Shown here: positions 1-7,294 of the stretch, one piece after another
Numbering within the stretch: position 1 is the stretch's first letter
Layout of the letters: each line of letters starts with the position of its first letter
NCBI GenBank assembly: GCA_039819225.1
Contig: JBCBSN010000067.1
Span: 1 to 18,056 of the forward strand
Origin: Ulvibacterium sp039819225
GTDB lineage: Bacteria > Bacteroidota > Bacteroidia > Flavobacteriales > Flavobacteriaceae
Length of the DNA stretch: 18,056 bases
Reading direction: 5' to 3'
Made by a program: the position numbers and the translations under genes
The notes under the pieces: model-generated
What the model saw: only the letters and a program-made list of their open reading frames with translations
Database searches by the model: none
Told to the model about the DNA's origin: nothing

Positions 1-156
1 ATCCTAAGACAGATGCCGGAAGAAGACGGAGATCCCATTTATGAACAGATTGAGGGGTTGTTTTATAACCATCCTGCCGAAAAGCTGAACAAGGTAGCCA
101 AGGGTGGAAAATCGGCCAAGGCCAAATGTCCGATTCCGGAGGGCTGGGAGGAATAA
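1..156 (+). CDS. 3' end of an unrecognised gene (partial)
   Basis: Frame 1 is open from the first base of the window to a TAA at 154-156, giving the last 51 residues of a protein whose start lies upstream. The tail is hydrophilic and lysine-rich (AKLNKVAK-like stretch around residues 30-45), ends in PIPEGWEE, and shows no catalytic motif or membrane segment. I do not recognise the family. The next gene starts 28 bases after this stop on the same strand, so the two may be co-transcribed. It is called coding because of that spacing and because codon use resembles the genes that follow; a short open frame alone would not prove it. Confidence 0.7.
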   Translation: MLRQMPEEDGDPIYEQIEGLFYNHPAEKLNKVAKGGKSAKAKCPIPEGWEE

Positions 157-184
157 CGTCTGAAAAATTGTATGAGCAAGAAAT

Positions 185-1750
185 ATGGATAGGGTGAAAA
201 CCATGGGATATAGGCAATACGGTAGGATGATGGCAAGATTTATGCCATTTGTTGGCATGTGCTTATTGTACATTTCATGTGCAGATAATAAAGCTGATAC
301 GGAGCAGGACAAAAAGTTTACGGGCACCATCGAGTCATTGATGGAATACCAGGCACCCGAATGGTTTCAAGATGCGAAGTTCGGGATTTACGTGCACTGG
401 GGTGTGTATTCAGTACCTGCACGCGGGGAATGGTATGCCCGATGGATGTACCAACAAGGCATGGGAGCCTATAAGCACCATGTGCAAACCTATGGCCATC
501 CTTCGGAATTCGGATACAAGGATTTCATTCCCATGTGGAAAGCGGAAAACTTCGATCCCGATGCATTGATATCCTTGTTCAAAAAAGCCGGGGCCAAATA
601 TTTTACGCCCTGCGCCGTGCATCACGACAATTTCGATTTGTGGGATTCCAAGTACCAACCCTGGAATGCGGTGAACATGGGCCCCAAAAAGGATTTGATG
701 AAGTTGTGGCGTAACGCTACGATTAAACAAGGGCTACGTTTTGGAGTAACTACCCATGTGGCAAGGGCATATTCCTGGATGAACGTGGCCAATCAGTCGG
801 ATAGGGAAGGTCCGCTGGCCGGGGTTCCCTATGACGGGGACAATCCGGAATATGATGGACTGTACTTCAAAAAACACGACGATACCTCCTCAAGGGGGCC
901 GGAAACACCTTCAGCCGCATGGAAGGAGGAATGGGCCAAAAGGATGAAGGACTTGATCGATAACTATCATCCGGATCATTTTTATTTTGATGGAGCCATT
1001 CCCTTTAATGGGGAGTATGGAAAGACAGGAATGGATGTGGTGGCCCATCTGCTCAATCATTCCATGGAGGTCAATGGGGGTAAACAAGAGGCAGTAATGT
1101 GTTACAAGGAGCGTCCCTTTAACGGGATTTTTGTGGATGGGATGCTTACGCTTGATTATGAGCGGGGAAAGTCACCCGAAATCCGGGAAAAACCTTGGCA
1201 AACTGACGATACCATTGGCCCATGGGGATACCGGGAAGGTGCAAAATATAAGTCGGTCAATGCAGTAGTGGACAAGCTCCTGGATATCGTGAGTAAAAAT
1301 GGAAACCTCCTGCTTAATATCCCCATAAAGGCGGACGGGACACTTGATGAAGAATCTATACAATTTTTGGAAGATATGGGGAAATGGATGGACATTCACG
1401 GGGAAGGGATATATGGCTCCCGACCTTGGTACCGATTTGGGGAAGGAAAAACAAATGAGATTCCGGAATTAGGGCGCACCTCCATTTTTACGGCCAAGGA
1501 TATCCGCTACACCACAAAGCGAGATACGCTTTACGCCTTTGTCATGGACTGGCCCGGGGCGAATGAAACGGTTTGGATGAAACAGGTTTCGCACAATAAC
1601 CATAGTGCAGGCAAGGTAAAATCGGTAACCCTATTGGGGGTTGGAGAGGTGGAATGGAAACAGGATAGGGTAGGACTTTATATCACTACTCCTGATAAGA
1701 AACCACATGATTATGCCTATGGCTTTAAAATTGAATTTGAATCGAAATAA
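185..1750 (+). CDS. GH29 alpha-L-fucosidase, probable lipoprotein
   Basis: Predicted exo-acting alpha-L-fucosidase (retaining, GH29) that releases terminal L-fucose from glycans. Visible motifs are FGIYVHWGVYS (residues 67-77), HHDNFDLWDS (146-155), the strand carrying the likely nucleophile in YFDG (Asp269), LDYERGK (323-329), PWQTDDTIGPWGY (337-349) and SKNGNLLLN (370-378), all typical of the GH29 (beta/alpha)8 domain. Residues from about 425 to 521 form the usual C-terminal beta-sandwich. The N-terminus ends in LLYISC with Cys32 followed by ADNK, which suggests a lipoprotein, although Tyr at -3 is not ideal. The ATG at 185 is the longest start; ATG 227 (MMARFMPF...) would give a more normal signal peptide and is a serious alternative. 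The usual HHDGF is HHDNF here. It is paralogous to the fucosidase at 9324 and lies 21 bases upstream of the cytochrome gene. The family is certain; the substrate and linkage are not. Confidence 0.93.
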   Translation: MDRVKTMGYRQYGRMMARFMPFVGMCLLYISCADNKADTEQDKKFTGTIESLMEYQAPEWFQDAKFGIYVHWGVYSVPARGEWYARWMYQQGMGAYKHHVQTYGHPSEFGYKDFIPMWKAENFDPDALISLFKKAGAKYFTPCAVHHDNFDLWDSKYQPWNAVNMGPKKDLMKLWRNATIKQGLRFGVTTHVARAYSWMNVANQSDREGPLAGVPYDGDNPEYDGLYFKKHDDTSSRGPETPSAAWKEEWAKRMKDLIDNYHPDHFYFDGAIPFNGEYGKTGMDVVAHLLNHSMEVNGGKQEAVMCYKERPFNGIFVDGMLTLDYERGKSPEIREKPWQTDDTIGPWGYREGAKYKSVNAVVDKLLDIVSKNGNLLLNIPIKADGTLDEESIQFLEDMGKWMDIHGEGIYGSRPWYRFGEGKTNEIPELGRTSIFTAKDIRYTTKRDTLYAFVMDWPGANETVWMKQVSHNNHSAGKVKSVTLLGVGEVEWKQDRVGLYITTPDKKPHDYAYGFKIEFESK

Positions 1751-1771
1751 ATAAGGCTTTATCTCAAGCAA

Positions 1772-4015
1772 ATGGTGAATTGTTCAAGAATGAATATCAA
1801 AAAGAACGTACTTCTGCTTGCATTACTTGCTGTTTTTGCCTGCGCCGAAAAGGAATACAGGGACAGGATTTATGAAAAACCTCAAATCGTAAAGGAAGCA
1901 CCGAGCGACTATCTTTCGCCTGAGGAAAGTCTGGAAACCTTCTATCTCCCCGATGGGTACCGGATAGAATTGGTGGCCAGTGAACCCATGATCCACGAAC
2001 CCGTGGCCATAGCGTGGGACGGAGATGGCAAAATGTATGTGGCCCAAATGGACACTTATATGCAAGATGTGGACGGTACCGGAACGGACGAACCCATTAG
2101 TCAGATCAAATTGTTGGAAGATCTGGACGGCGATGGTAAAATGGACAAGAGTACCGTATTCCTGGACAGTCTAATGCTGCCTCGAATGATTTTGCCGCTG
2201 GACGATCGTCTTTTGGTGAATGAGACCTATTCCTATGACATTATAAGCTATCGCGATACGGATGGTGATGGAGTGGCGGATGAAAAGATTCCCATATATG
2301 AAAACCCCGAGCGTCGTGGGGGCAACCTGGAACACCAGCAAAGTGGTTTGATTTGGAATATCGACAATTGGATCTATATGACTACCCAATCCTATCGATT
2401 GCGTTTGACCACGGGCCAACTTCAAATAGACACCCTTGAAAATTATCCTGGAGGACAATGGGGGTTGACACAGGACGATATGGGGGTCATGTATTTTTCA
2501 TCGGCGGGAGGTGAAAATCCGGCCTATGGTTTTCAGCAACCCGCCGTATATGGCAATGTTAGGATGGAAGGCCGCTTGTCCAAAGATTTTATGGAACCCT
2601 GGCCCATAGTGGGTACCCCCGATGTGCAAGGGGGATGGGAAAGAAGATTAAAACCGGACGGTACCTTGAATCATTTTACCGGGGTGGCCGGACAGGCTAT
2701 TTTTCAAGGCGATGCCCTACCGCCATCCACCAAAGGCGATCTTTTCATCCCAGAACCCGTAGGCCGGTTGGTACGCCGGGCCAAGGTAAGGAACGAAAAC
2801 GGGAAGAAGGTGCTCTATAATGCCTATGACCAAGCCGAATTCCTGGCCTCTACCGATTTGAATTTTAGACCGGTACAGGCCCAGACCGGGCCAGATGGTT
2901 GTTTGTATATCGTGGACATGTACCGGGGGATTATACAGGAAAGTGCCTGGACCAGGGAAGGCAGTAGGATAAGGCCCCATATCCTGCGTAAAGGCCTGGA
3001 CAAAAACTTCGGGAAGGGAAGAATCTATCGTATTGTTCACGAACAGCTAGAGCCCCGGAACAAGCCAAATCTATTGGAAAAATCGGCAGAGGAACTGCTG
3101 GATTATTTGGGACACCCCAATGGATGGTATCGAAATACGGCCCAGAAGCTGATTATCCTTAAAGGAGATGTTTCCATGGTACCTCAATTGCGCAAAATGG
3201 CAACGGACAATGTGCCCTTTTGGTCCGGAATCGTTGGGGAAAAGGATTATGCGTTGGAACGGATCCATGCCCTTTGGACCTTGGAGGGTCTAGGTGCTTT
3301 GGACAAGGATTTGATTCTTGAAAAGCTTAAAGACCCTGATCCAAGGGTCAGGACCATGGCGATTCGCTTGTGCGATGCCCATCTCAAAAAAGGGAATGAA
3401 GGACTGTTGGCCCATTTAAGTCCATTGCAGCATGATCCGGATGTTAATGTGGTGAACCAATTGGCGGTAAGCCTAAGATACAGTAGAAGTGCTTTGGCCA
3501 CCCAACTGCTCAACGCCATAGGGCAGCAGTATGGCGATAATGAAGTGTTGGCCCTTTCCGTATCCGAAAGCCTCAAGAAGGACGATTCCAGATTGGCCGC
3601 CTTGAAGGACGAAGTGAAAAATAAGCCCAAATGGGAGAAAAACCGAATTCTGAATGGTTATGATAGTTACAAGCAGGTTTGTGTTTCCTGCCATGGAGCG
3701 GATTTAAAAGGGGTGCCCTTGGCCAATGATGCCTTAATAGCCCCTTCATTGCTCGGTTCCCCCAGAGTCTTGGGTAACGAGGAAAATTTGATCAAGATTC
3801 TCCTTCATGGGCTTAATGGACCTATTGATGGGAAAGAATATGGTATTATGTTGCCCATGGGGGACAATGATAACAATTGGATCGCCAACGTGCTGAGCTA
3901 TGTCCGTTTTGTGAACGACACCACCACTTTTGGAGGACGAGAGGTAAGGGACGTTCGTGAAGCACATCAGGACAGGGAAACGTATTGGACCATGGAAGAA
4001 TTGATGGAACCCTAG
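1772..4015 (+). CDS. PVC-type beta-propeller / HEAT / cytochrome c lipoprotein
   Basis: Large exported redox protein of the type annotated as PVC-type heme-binding CxxCH protein (membrane-bound dehydrogenase domain, DUF7133). Residues about 50-400 resemble a sugar-dehydrogenase-like beta-propeller with acidic loops such as DLDGDGKMD and DTDGDGVAD that may bind calcium. About 430-610 is helical with HEAT-like repeats. About 625-715 is a cytochrome c domain with the heme motif CVSCH (Cys637, Cys640, His641) and a candidate axial Met in MLPMGD (Met693 or Met696). The signal peptide ends VFAC, with lipid Cys24 counted from ATG 1772; the internal ATG at 1790 (MNIKKNVLLL) gives a cleaner signal peptide and is probably the true start. 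Expected role: periplasmic or surface electron transfer, perhaps accepting electrons from sugar oxidation. No substrate is experimentally assigned to most members, so the function is inferred. Its TAG stop overlaps the repeat element that follows. Confidence 0.88.
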   Translation: MVNCSRMNIKKNVLLLALLAVFACAEKEYRDRIYEKPQIVKEAPSDYLSPEESLETFYLPDGYRIELVASEPMIHEPVAIAWDGDGKMYVAQMDTYMQDVDGTGTDEPISQIKLLEDLDGDGKMDKSTVFLDSLMLPRMILPLDDRLLVNETYSYDIISYRDTDGDGVADEKIPIYENPERRGGNLEHQQSGLIWNIDNWIYMTTQSYRLRLTTGQLQIDTLENYPGGQWGLTQDDMGVMYFSSAGGENPAYGFQQPAVYGNVRMEGRLSKDFMEPWPIVGTPDVQGGWERRLKPDGTLNHFTGVAGQAIFQGDALPPSTKGDLFIPEPVGRLVRRAKVRNENGKKVLYNAYDQAEFLASTDLNFRPVQAQTGPDGCLYIVDMYRGIIQESAWTREGSRIRPHILRKGLDKNFGKGRIYRIVHEQLEPRNKPNLLEKSAEELLDYLGHPNGWYRNTAQKLIILKGDVSMVPQLRKMATDNVPFWSGIVGEKDYALERIHALWTLEGLGALDKDLILEKLKDPDPRVRTMAIRLCDAHLKKGNEGLLAHLSPLQHDPDVNVVNQLAVSLRYSRSALATQLLNAIGQQYGDNEVLALSVSESLKKDDSRLAALKDEVKNKPKWEKNRILNGYDSYKQVCVSCHGADLKGVPLANDALIAPSLLGSPRVLGNEENLIKILLHGLNGPIDGKEYGIMLPMGDNDNNWIANVLSYVRFVNDTTTFGGREVRDVREAHQDRETYWTMEELMEP

Positions 4016-4231
4016 TGCTATGTCAAGTTTAAAGTGTCGTATAGGTTATAGTGATATTTTGTACCAGGGCAAGGCACGACATAGCGTTAGCTATGGGCGA
4101 GTTGCCGCGGTGGCTTGCATAGCCTCCTGTGCCGAGCGCAGCCGAAGCATAGCTACGGAATTATTTTTTAACGATGGCATGGCGCAAAAGACGCATCATA
4201 TATGCGGCAGTATAAACTTGACATAGCACTA
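4013..4231. mobile_element. MITE-like element with perfect 19-bp terminal inverted repeats
   Basis: The sequence TAGTGCTATGTCAAGTTTA at 4013-4031 returns as its exact reverse complement at 4213-4231, bounding a 219-bp segment. Both ends are TA, as expected for elements that duplicate a TA target (IS630/Tc1-mariner-like), although a TA duplication cannot be proven from one copy. Inside are small hairpins: CATAGC-GTTA-GCTATG (4080-4095) and CGCAT-CATAT-ATGCG (4192-4206), plus a GAGCGCAGCCGAAG motif (4133-4146) resembling a dispersed repeat common in Bacteroidota spacers. There is no transposase, so the element would be non-autonomous. It begins inside the stop codon of the cytochrome gene and ends 14 bases before the ThuA start, filling almost the whole spacer. 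It could instead be a regulatory or RNA-structured repeat. Confidence 0.7.
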
Positions 4232-4245
4232 AAGAATTTCCTTTT

Positions 4246-5208
4246 ATGACCATTGCAAAACATATAAAAATAAGTTCTTTTCCGAAGGGGAAACCCAAAG
4301 TCGTTCGGGACTTACTTCTGGTTTCGATACTCATTCTAACAGGTATCCTCTCTGGGCAACAAGTCAATGCCCAACCATATAAGGCACTCATCATTACAGG
4401 TCAGAACAATCACTATTGGCCAGGGAGTTCGGTGGCCATTGAAAACATGTTGAACAACAGCGGAATGTTCAAGGCCACTCGGATAGTTACCCCGGCCAAG
4501 GGGGAGGATATGTCTGGATTTGGACCGGATTTCAGCAAATACGATTTGATCTGTTTGGATTACAACGGGGATTCTTGGCCACAAAGTACCCAAAAAGCCT
4601 TTGTCCAGTTTGTAAAGAAAGGTGGAGGGTTGGTCGTGTTCCATGCCTCGGACAATTCATGGCCCAACTGGAAAGCCTATAACCGAATGATCGGGGTCGG
4701 GGGCTGGGGAAAGCGCACCGAGAAACATGGCCCTATCGTGTATTGGGAAGATGGAAAGATCAAAAAGGATAAATCCCCTGGAAAAGGGGGGCGTCATGGC
4801 AAACAGGACGAGTATCTGGTACATACCCGAATGCCCGAACATCCCATAATGCAAGGTTTACCTGAAAGCTGGCTGCACGTAAAGGATGAGTTGTACCACA
4901 GTTTACGGGGGCCAGCGAAAAGAATGAAGGTGTTGGCTACGGCCTCCCAACCTAAGGATAGAGGGGGATCTGGGCGTCAGGAACCGGTTCTTATGGGCAT
5001 AAAGTTCGGCAAAGGAAGAATTTTTCATTCCGTGCTCGGGCATGTAGGTAAAGCACATAATAATACTATCTTATGTGGCGGTTTTATGACTACCTATTTA
5101 CGCGGTGCGGAGTGGGTGGTCACCGGAGCGGTTACCCAAAAGGGAAGTAGCGATTTTCCGGATGTAGAAAATACCAAAATATGGATGGATATTAAAGTAC
5201 CGGAGTGA
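4246..5208 (+). CDS. Secreted ThuA-domain protein
   Basis: ThuA-like protein with a class-I glutamine-amidotransferase-type fold (PF06283). The mature part begins PYKALIITGQNNHYWPG, then shows KYDLICLDYNGDSW (98-111), GGGLVVFHASDNSW (126-139), KDELYHSL (213-220) and FHSVLGHVGKAHNN (260-273), the usual ThuA landmarks. A hydrophobic stretch at 22-40 ending VNAQ is a Sec signal peptide with an unusually long n-region; no better internal ATG exists. ThuA/ThuB of rhizobia act in trehalose and sucrose catabolism through 3-keto sugars, and many Bacteroidota and Planctomycetota carry exported ThuA proteins beside DUF1080 genes, as here. A role in processing an oxidised sugar is therefore plausible, but it is inferred and the reaction is not known. 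Structured repeat elements flank the gene on both sides. Confidence 0.88.
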   Translation: MTIAKHIKISSFPKGKPKVVRDLLLVSILILTGILSGQQVNAQPYKALIITGQNNHYWPGSSVAIENMLNNSGMFKATRIVTPAKGEDMSGFGPDFSKYDLICLDYNGDSWPQSTQKAFVQFVKKGGGLVVFHASDNSWPNWKAYNRMIGVGGWGKRTEKHGPIVYWEDGKIKKDKSPGKGGRHGKQDEYLVHTRMPEHPIMQGLPESWLHVKDELYHSLRGPAKRMKVLATASQPKDRGGSGRQEPVLMGIKFGKGRIFHSVLGHVGKAHNNTILCGGFMTTYLRGAEWVVTGAVTQKGSSDFPDVENTKIWMDIKVPE

Positions 5209-5261
5209 TATGCCCGCATCAATTGGGAATAGCGCAATCCCCGAACTAATTGTTAAACCAA

Positions 5262-5368
5262 CGTGAATAATGGATAAGCATTTGAAGGTCGAAAACCTTC
5301 TTTCCCAACCCGCCTTTGGCGGACCGGGGAACATAAAAATTCGATTTTTCGGCTTATCCATTATTTAA
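5262..5368. repeat. Compact structured repeat: outer stem with three hairpins, flanked by 10-bp direct repeats
   Basis: AATAATGGATAAGC (5266-5279) pairs perfectly with GCTTATCCATTATT (5352-5365). Enclosed between the arms are three separate hairpins: GAAGGT/ACCTTC (5284-5289 with 5295-5300), CCGCC-TTT-GGCGG (5310-5322) and AAAAAT-TCG-ATTTTT (5335-5349). The unit is bracketed by the direct repeat GTTAAACCAA at 5252-5261 and 5369-5378, which may be a target-site duplication. The CCGCC-TTT-GGCGG core is a frequent flavobacterial spacer repeat. As RNA, the segment would fold like a four-way junction between the ThuA and DUF1080 genes. It could be a small non-autonomous mobile element, an mRNA-stabilising structure or an attenuator; I see no poly-U tract to make it a classic terminator. 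Confidence 0.65.
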
Positions 5369-5392
5369 GTTAAACCAAGTCATACAAAATAG

Positions 5393-7285
5393 ATGGATCA
5401 CAAACGAATAGGAACACTCGTACTATTGTTGTATTGCTCGATTACTTCTTGTGATCACCAAAAAAGCGAGCATACAGTCAGTAAAATCGCCGTAGAAAAG
5501 GTACTGCCCTTTACCGAAATGGATTTGGAGGATATGTCCCCATTTAAGCCCGTTGCGGATAACTGGCAGATTGTGGGCGATGTGTATGTGGACCAAACGA
5601 AGAAACGAACCTTTGTTCAATCGCCGGGTACAGGGATATTGCTGAATACCCCGGAGAAGGGCATTAAGGAAAACCTGTTCACCACGTTTGAGCATGGCGA
5701 TATAGAATTGGAATTTGATGTAATGATGCCGGTTCACTCCAATTCGGGTGTGTATTTTCAAGGACGCTATGAAATCCAACTTTTGGATAGTTGGGGCAAG
5801 TTGGAAGCACAACATTCCGACATTGGGGGCATATATCAGCGTTGGGATAAAACCAGGGAAAAAGGCAAAAAGGGTTTCGACGGTCATCCTCCCCGAATGA
5901 ACGCGGCCAAGGCACCTGGTCTATGGCAGCATTTTAGGATTATTTTTCACGCTCCGCGATTTGATGAAGCGGGGAACAAAATTCAAAATGCTTCGTTTGA
6001 AGAAGTTTGGCTCAATGGTATATTGCTTCATGAGGATCAGGAACTGAGTGGTCCAACCCGTGCGGGTGCATTTGAGGATGAGAAGCCCCTGGGACCACTA
6101 ATGATTCAAGGAGACCATGCGGCCGTAGCACTTAGGAATATTAAGTATAAGTTGTTCAGTGGTGAAAAGGTATCCTTGTCCAATATAATGATGCAGGAAT
6201 ATGAAAATGAATCCCAAGCCATACCCGCCTATGAGCAATTAAAGTTGATCAGGGAAATCCCTGCTGATTCCATGTCGGCGCTTATGGCTTCCGGTCAAAA
6301 TCCACGGAGAATTCTTGATTTCAATGGAACCTTGAACGTTCCCGTGACGGGGGAGTATCTCTTTGAAATGAGAGTGTCCGGTGCCGGCGGGACATTTAAC
6401 ATAGATGGTCAATCTATCATCGATTTGGACGGCGATTTTAACTATGACGATGTCCGGTATAAAAAATTGGATCTTGAAAAAGGACAACATCCCTTTTCCC
6501 TTGTTTACAATAAACATCGTCCCTACCGCATAGGTTTTCAGCTTTTTGTGGAAGGGCCGGGTATCCAAAAACAAGCATTACATGCGCCCCGATCCTATGT
6601 CCCTAGCTTGGGAAATCTTGAAAGAGTCCGATTGAATGCGGACAGTGAACCGGTGATGCAAAGAAGTTTTATAATGCATGATAACGAGAAAAGAACACAT
6701 TGCATTTCCGTAGGTACACCCAAGAAGATCCATTATTCGTTTGATCTTGCCTTTGGTTCCTTGCTACAGGCTTGGGGCGGGGATTTTTTGGAAGTGTCCA
6801 AAATGTGGGTGGCCCGGGGTGCTCAGCAGCTTGGGGAACCTTTGGGGGTTCCCATCGCCAGACATGGCAACCCAGACTTTGCCTTTTTGGAAAGTGAAAA
6901 ATCCGTATGGCCCGATAGTATTCCACTGGATACAAAATATAGGCAATTGGGATATAACATGGACTCCAACGGCGCGCCCACATTTATGACCCAACTTAAC
7001 GATGCCTTGGTAAAGAACAAGTTGATGCCATCGGATACCTTGAGAAGCCTTCATAGAAGCATTGACATAGCATCTGGAGAGGACATCTGGCACAAGTTGG
7101 CGGAAGGAAGCAGTATTGAAGCACTTCCCAACGAGTCCTATGCCATTGATGATAAAGACTATTTTTTGGATTTTTCTGGAAATGAAGGATATAAACCTGT
7201 AGTAAGAAAGTCGGGCCATGGGCAAGAACTACTTGTCAAAATCCCTAAAGGAAATCAAAAAATAATGTATAAAATCACCTGGTAG
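5393..7285 (+). CDS. DUF1080 (3-keto-glycoside hydrolase-type) + PA14-like lipoprotein
   Basis: Exported multidomain protein. Residues 1-20 are a lipoprotein signal ending ITSC (Cys20). About 50-256 is a DUF1080 / 3-keto-disaccharide hydrolase domain (PF06439, LamG-like jelly roll), recognisable by NSGVYFQGRYEIQLLDSW (117-134) and IQGDHAAVALRNIKYKLF (238-255). About 300-390 is a PA14-like carbohydrate-binding module (TGEYLFEMRVSGAGGTFNID, 319-338). About 410-630 is a C-terminal region containing HCISVG and an LLQAWGGDFLEV stretch; as I recall it, this region often accompanies cytochrome-containing relatives, but this protein has no CxxCH. Some family members cleave 3-keto-glucosides made by sugar oxidation, so this is the candidate cleavage enzyme of the module. 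The gene lies 9 bases upstream of the cupredoxin gene, suggesting co-transcription. The domain assignment is strong; the substrate is unknown. Confidence 0.87.
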   Translation: MDHKRIGTLVLLLYCSITSCDHQKSEHTVSKIAVEKVLPFTEMDLEDMSPFKPVADNWQIVGDVYVDQTKKRTFVQSPGTGILLNTPEKGIKENLFTTFEHGDIELEFDVMMPVHSNSGVYFQGRYEIQLLDSWGKLEAQHSDIGGIYQRWDKTREKGKKGFDGHPPRMNAAKAPGLWQHFRIIFHAPRFDEAGNKIQNASFEEVWLNGILLHEDQELSGPTRAGAFEDEKPLGPLMIQGDHAAVALRNIKYKLFSGEKVSLSNIMMQEYENESQAIPAYEQLKLIREIPADSMSALMASGQNPRRILDFNGTLNVPVTGEYLFEMRVSGAGGTFNIDGQSIIDLDGDFNYDDVRYKKLDLEKGQHPFSLVYNKHRPYRIGFQLFVEGPGIQKQALHAPRSYVPSLGNLERVRLNADSEPVMQRSFIMHDNEKRTHCISVGTPKKIHYSFDLAFGSLLQAWGGDFLEVSKMWVARGAQQLGEPLGVPIARHGNPDFAFLESEKSVWPDSIPLDTKYRQLGYNMDSNGAPTFMTQLNDALVKNKLMPSDTLRSLHRSIDIASGEDIWHKLAEGSSIEALPNESYAIDDKDYFLDFSGNEGYKPVVRKSGHGQELLVKIPKGNQKIMYKITW

Positions 7286-7294
7286 TCCAAAAAA

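Noticed and set aside
4020..4226. 68-residue open frame on the + strand
   Set aside because: It lies wholly inside the 219-bp inverted-repeat element, has no homology I recognise, and its composition reflects repeat hairpins rather than coding use.
5262..5368. tRNA or tRNA-like gene suggested by the cloverleaf fold
   Set aside because: The outer stem is 14 bp, the arms do not match D, anticodon or T-arm lengths, and there is no T-loop GTTCNANNC sequence.
5393..7285. Possible cytochrome domain in the DUF1080 protein
   Set aside because: No CxxCH motif is present; the cysteines near the N-terminus belong to the lipoprotein signal and the HCISVG cysteine is single.
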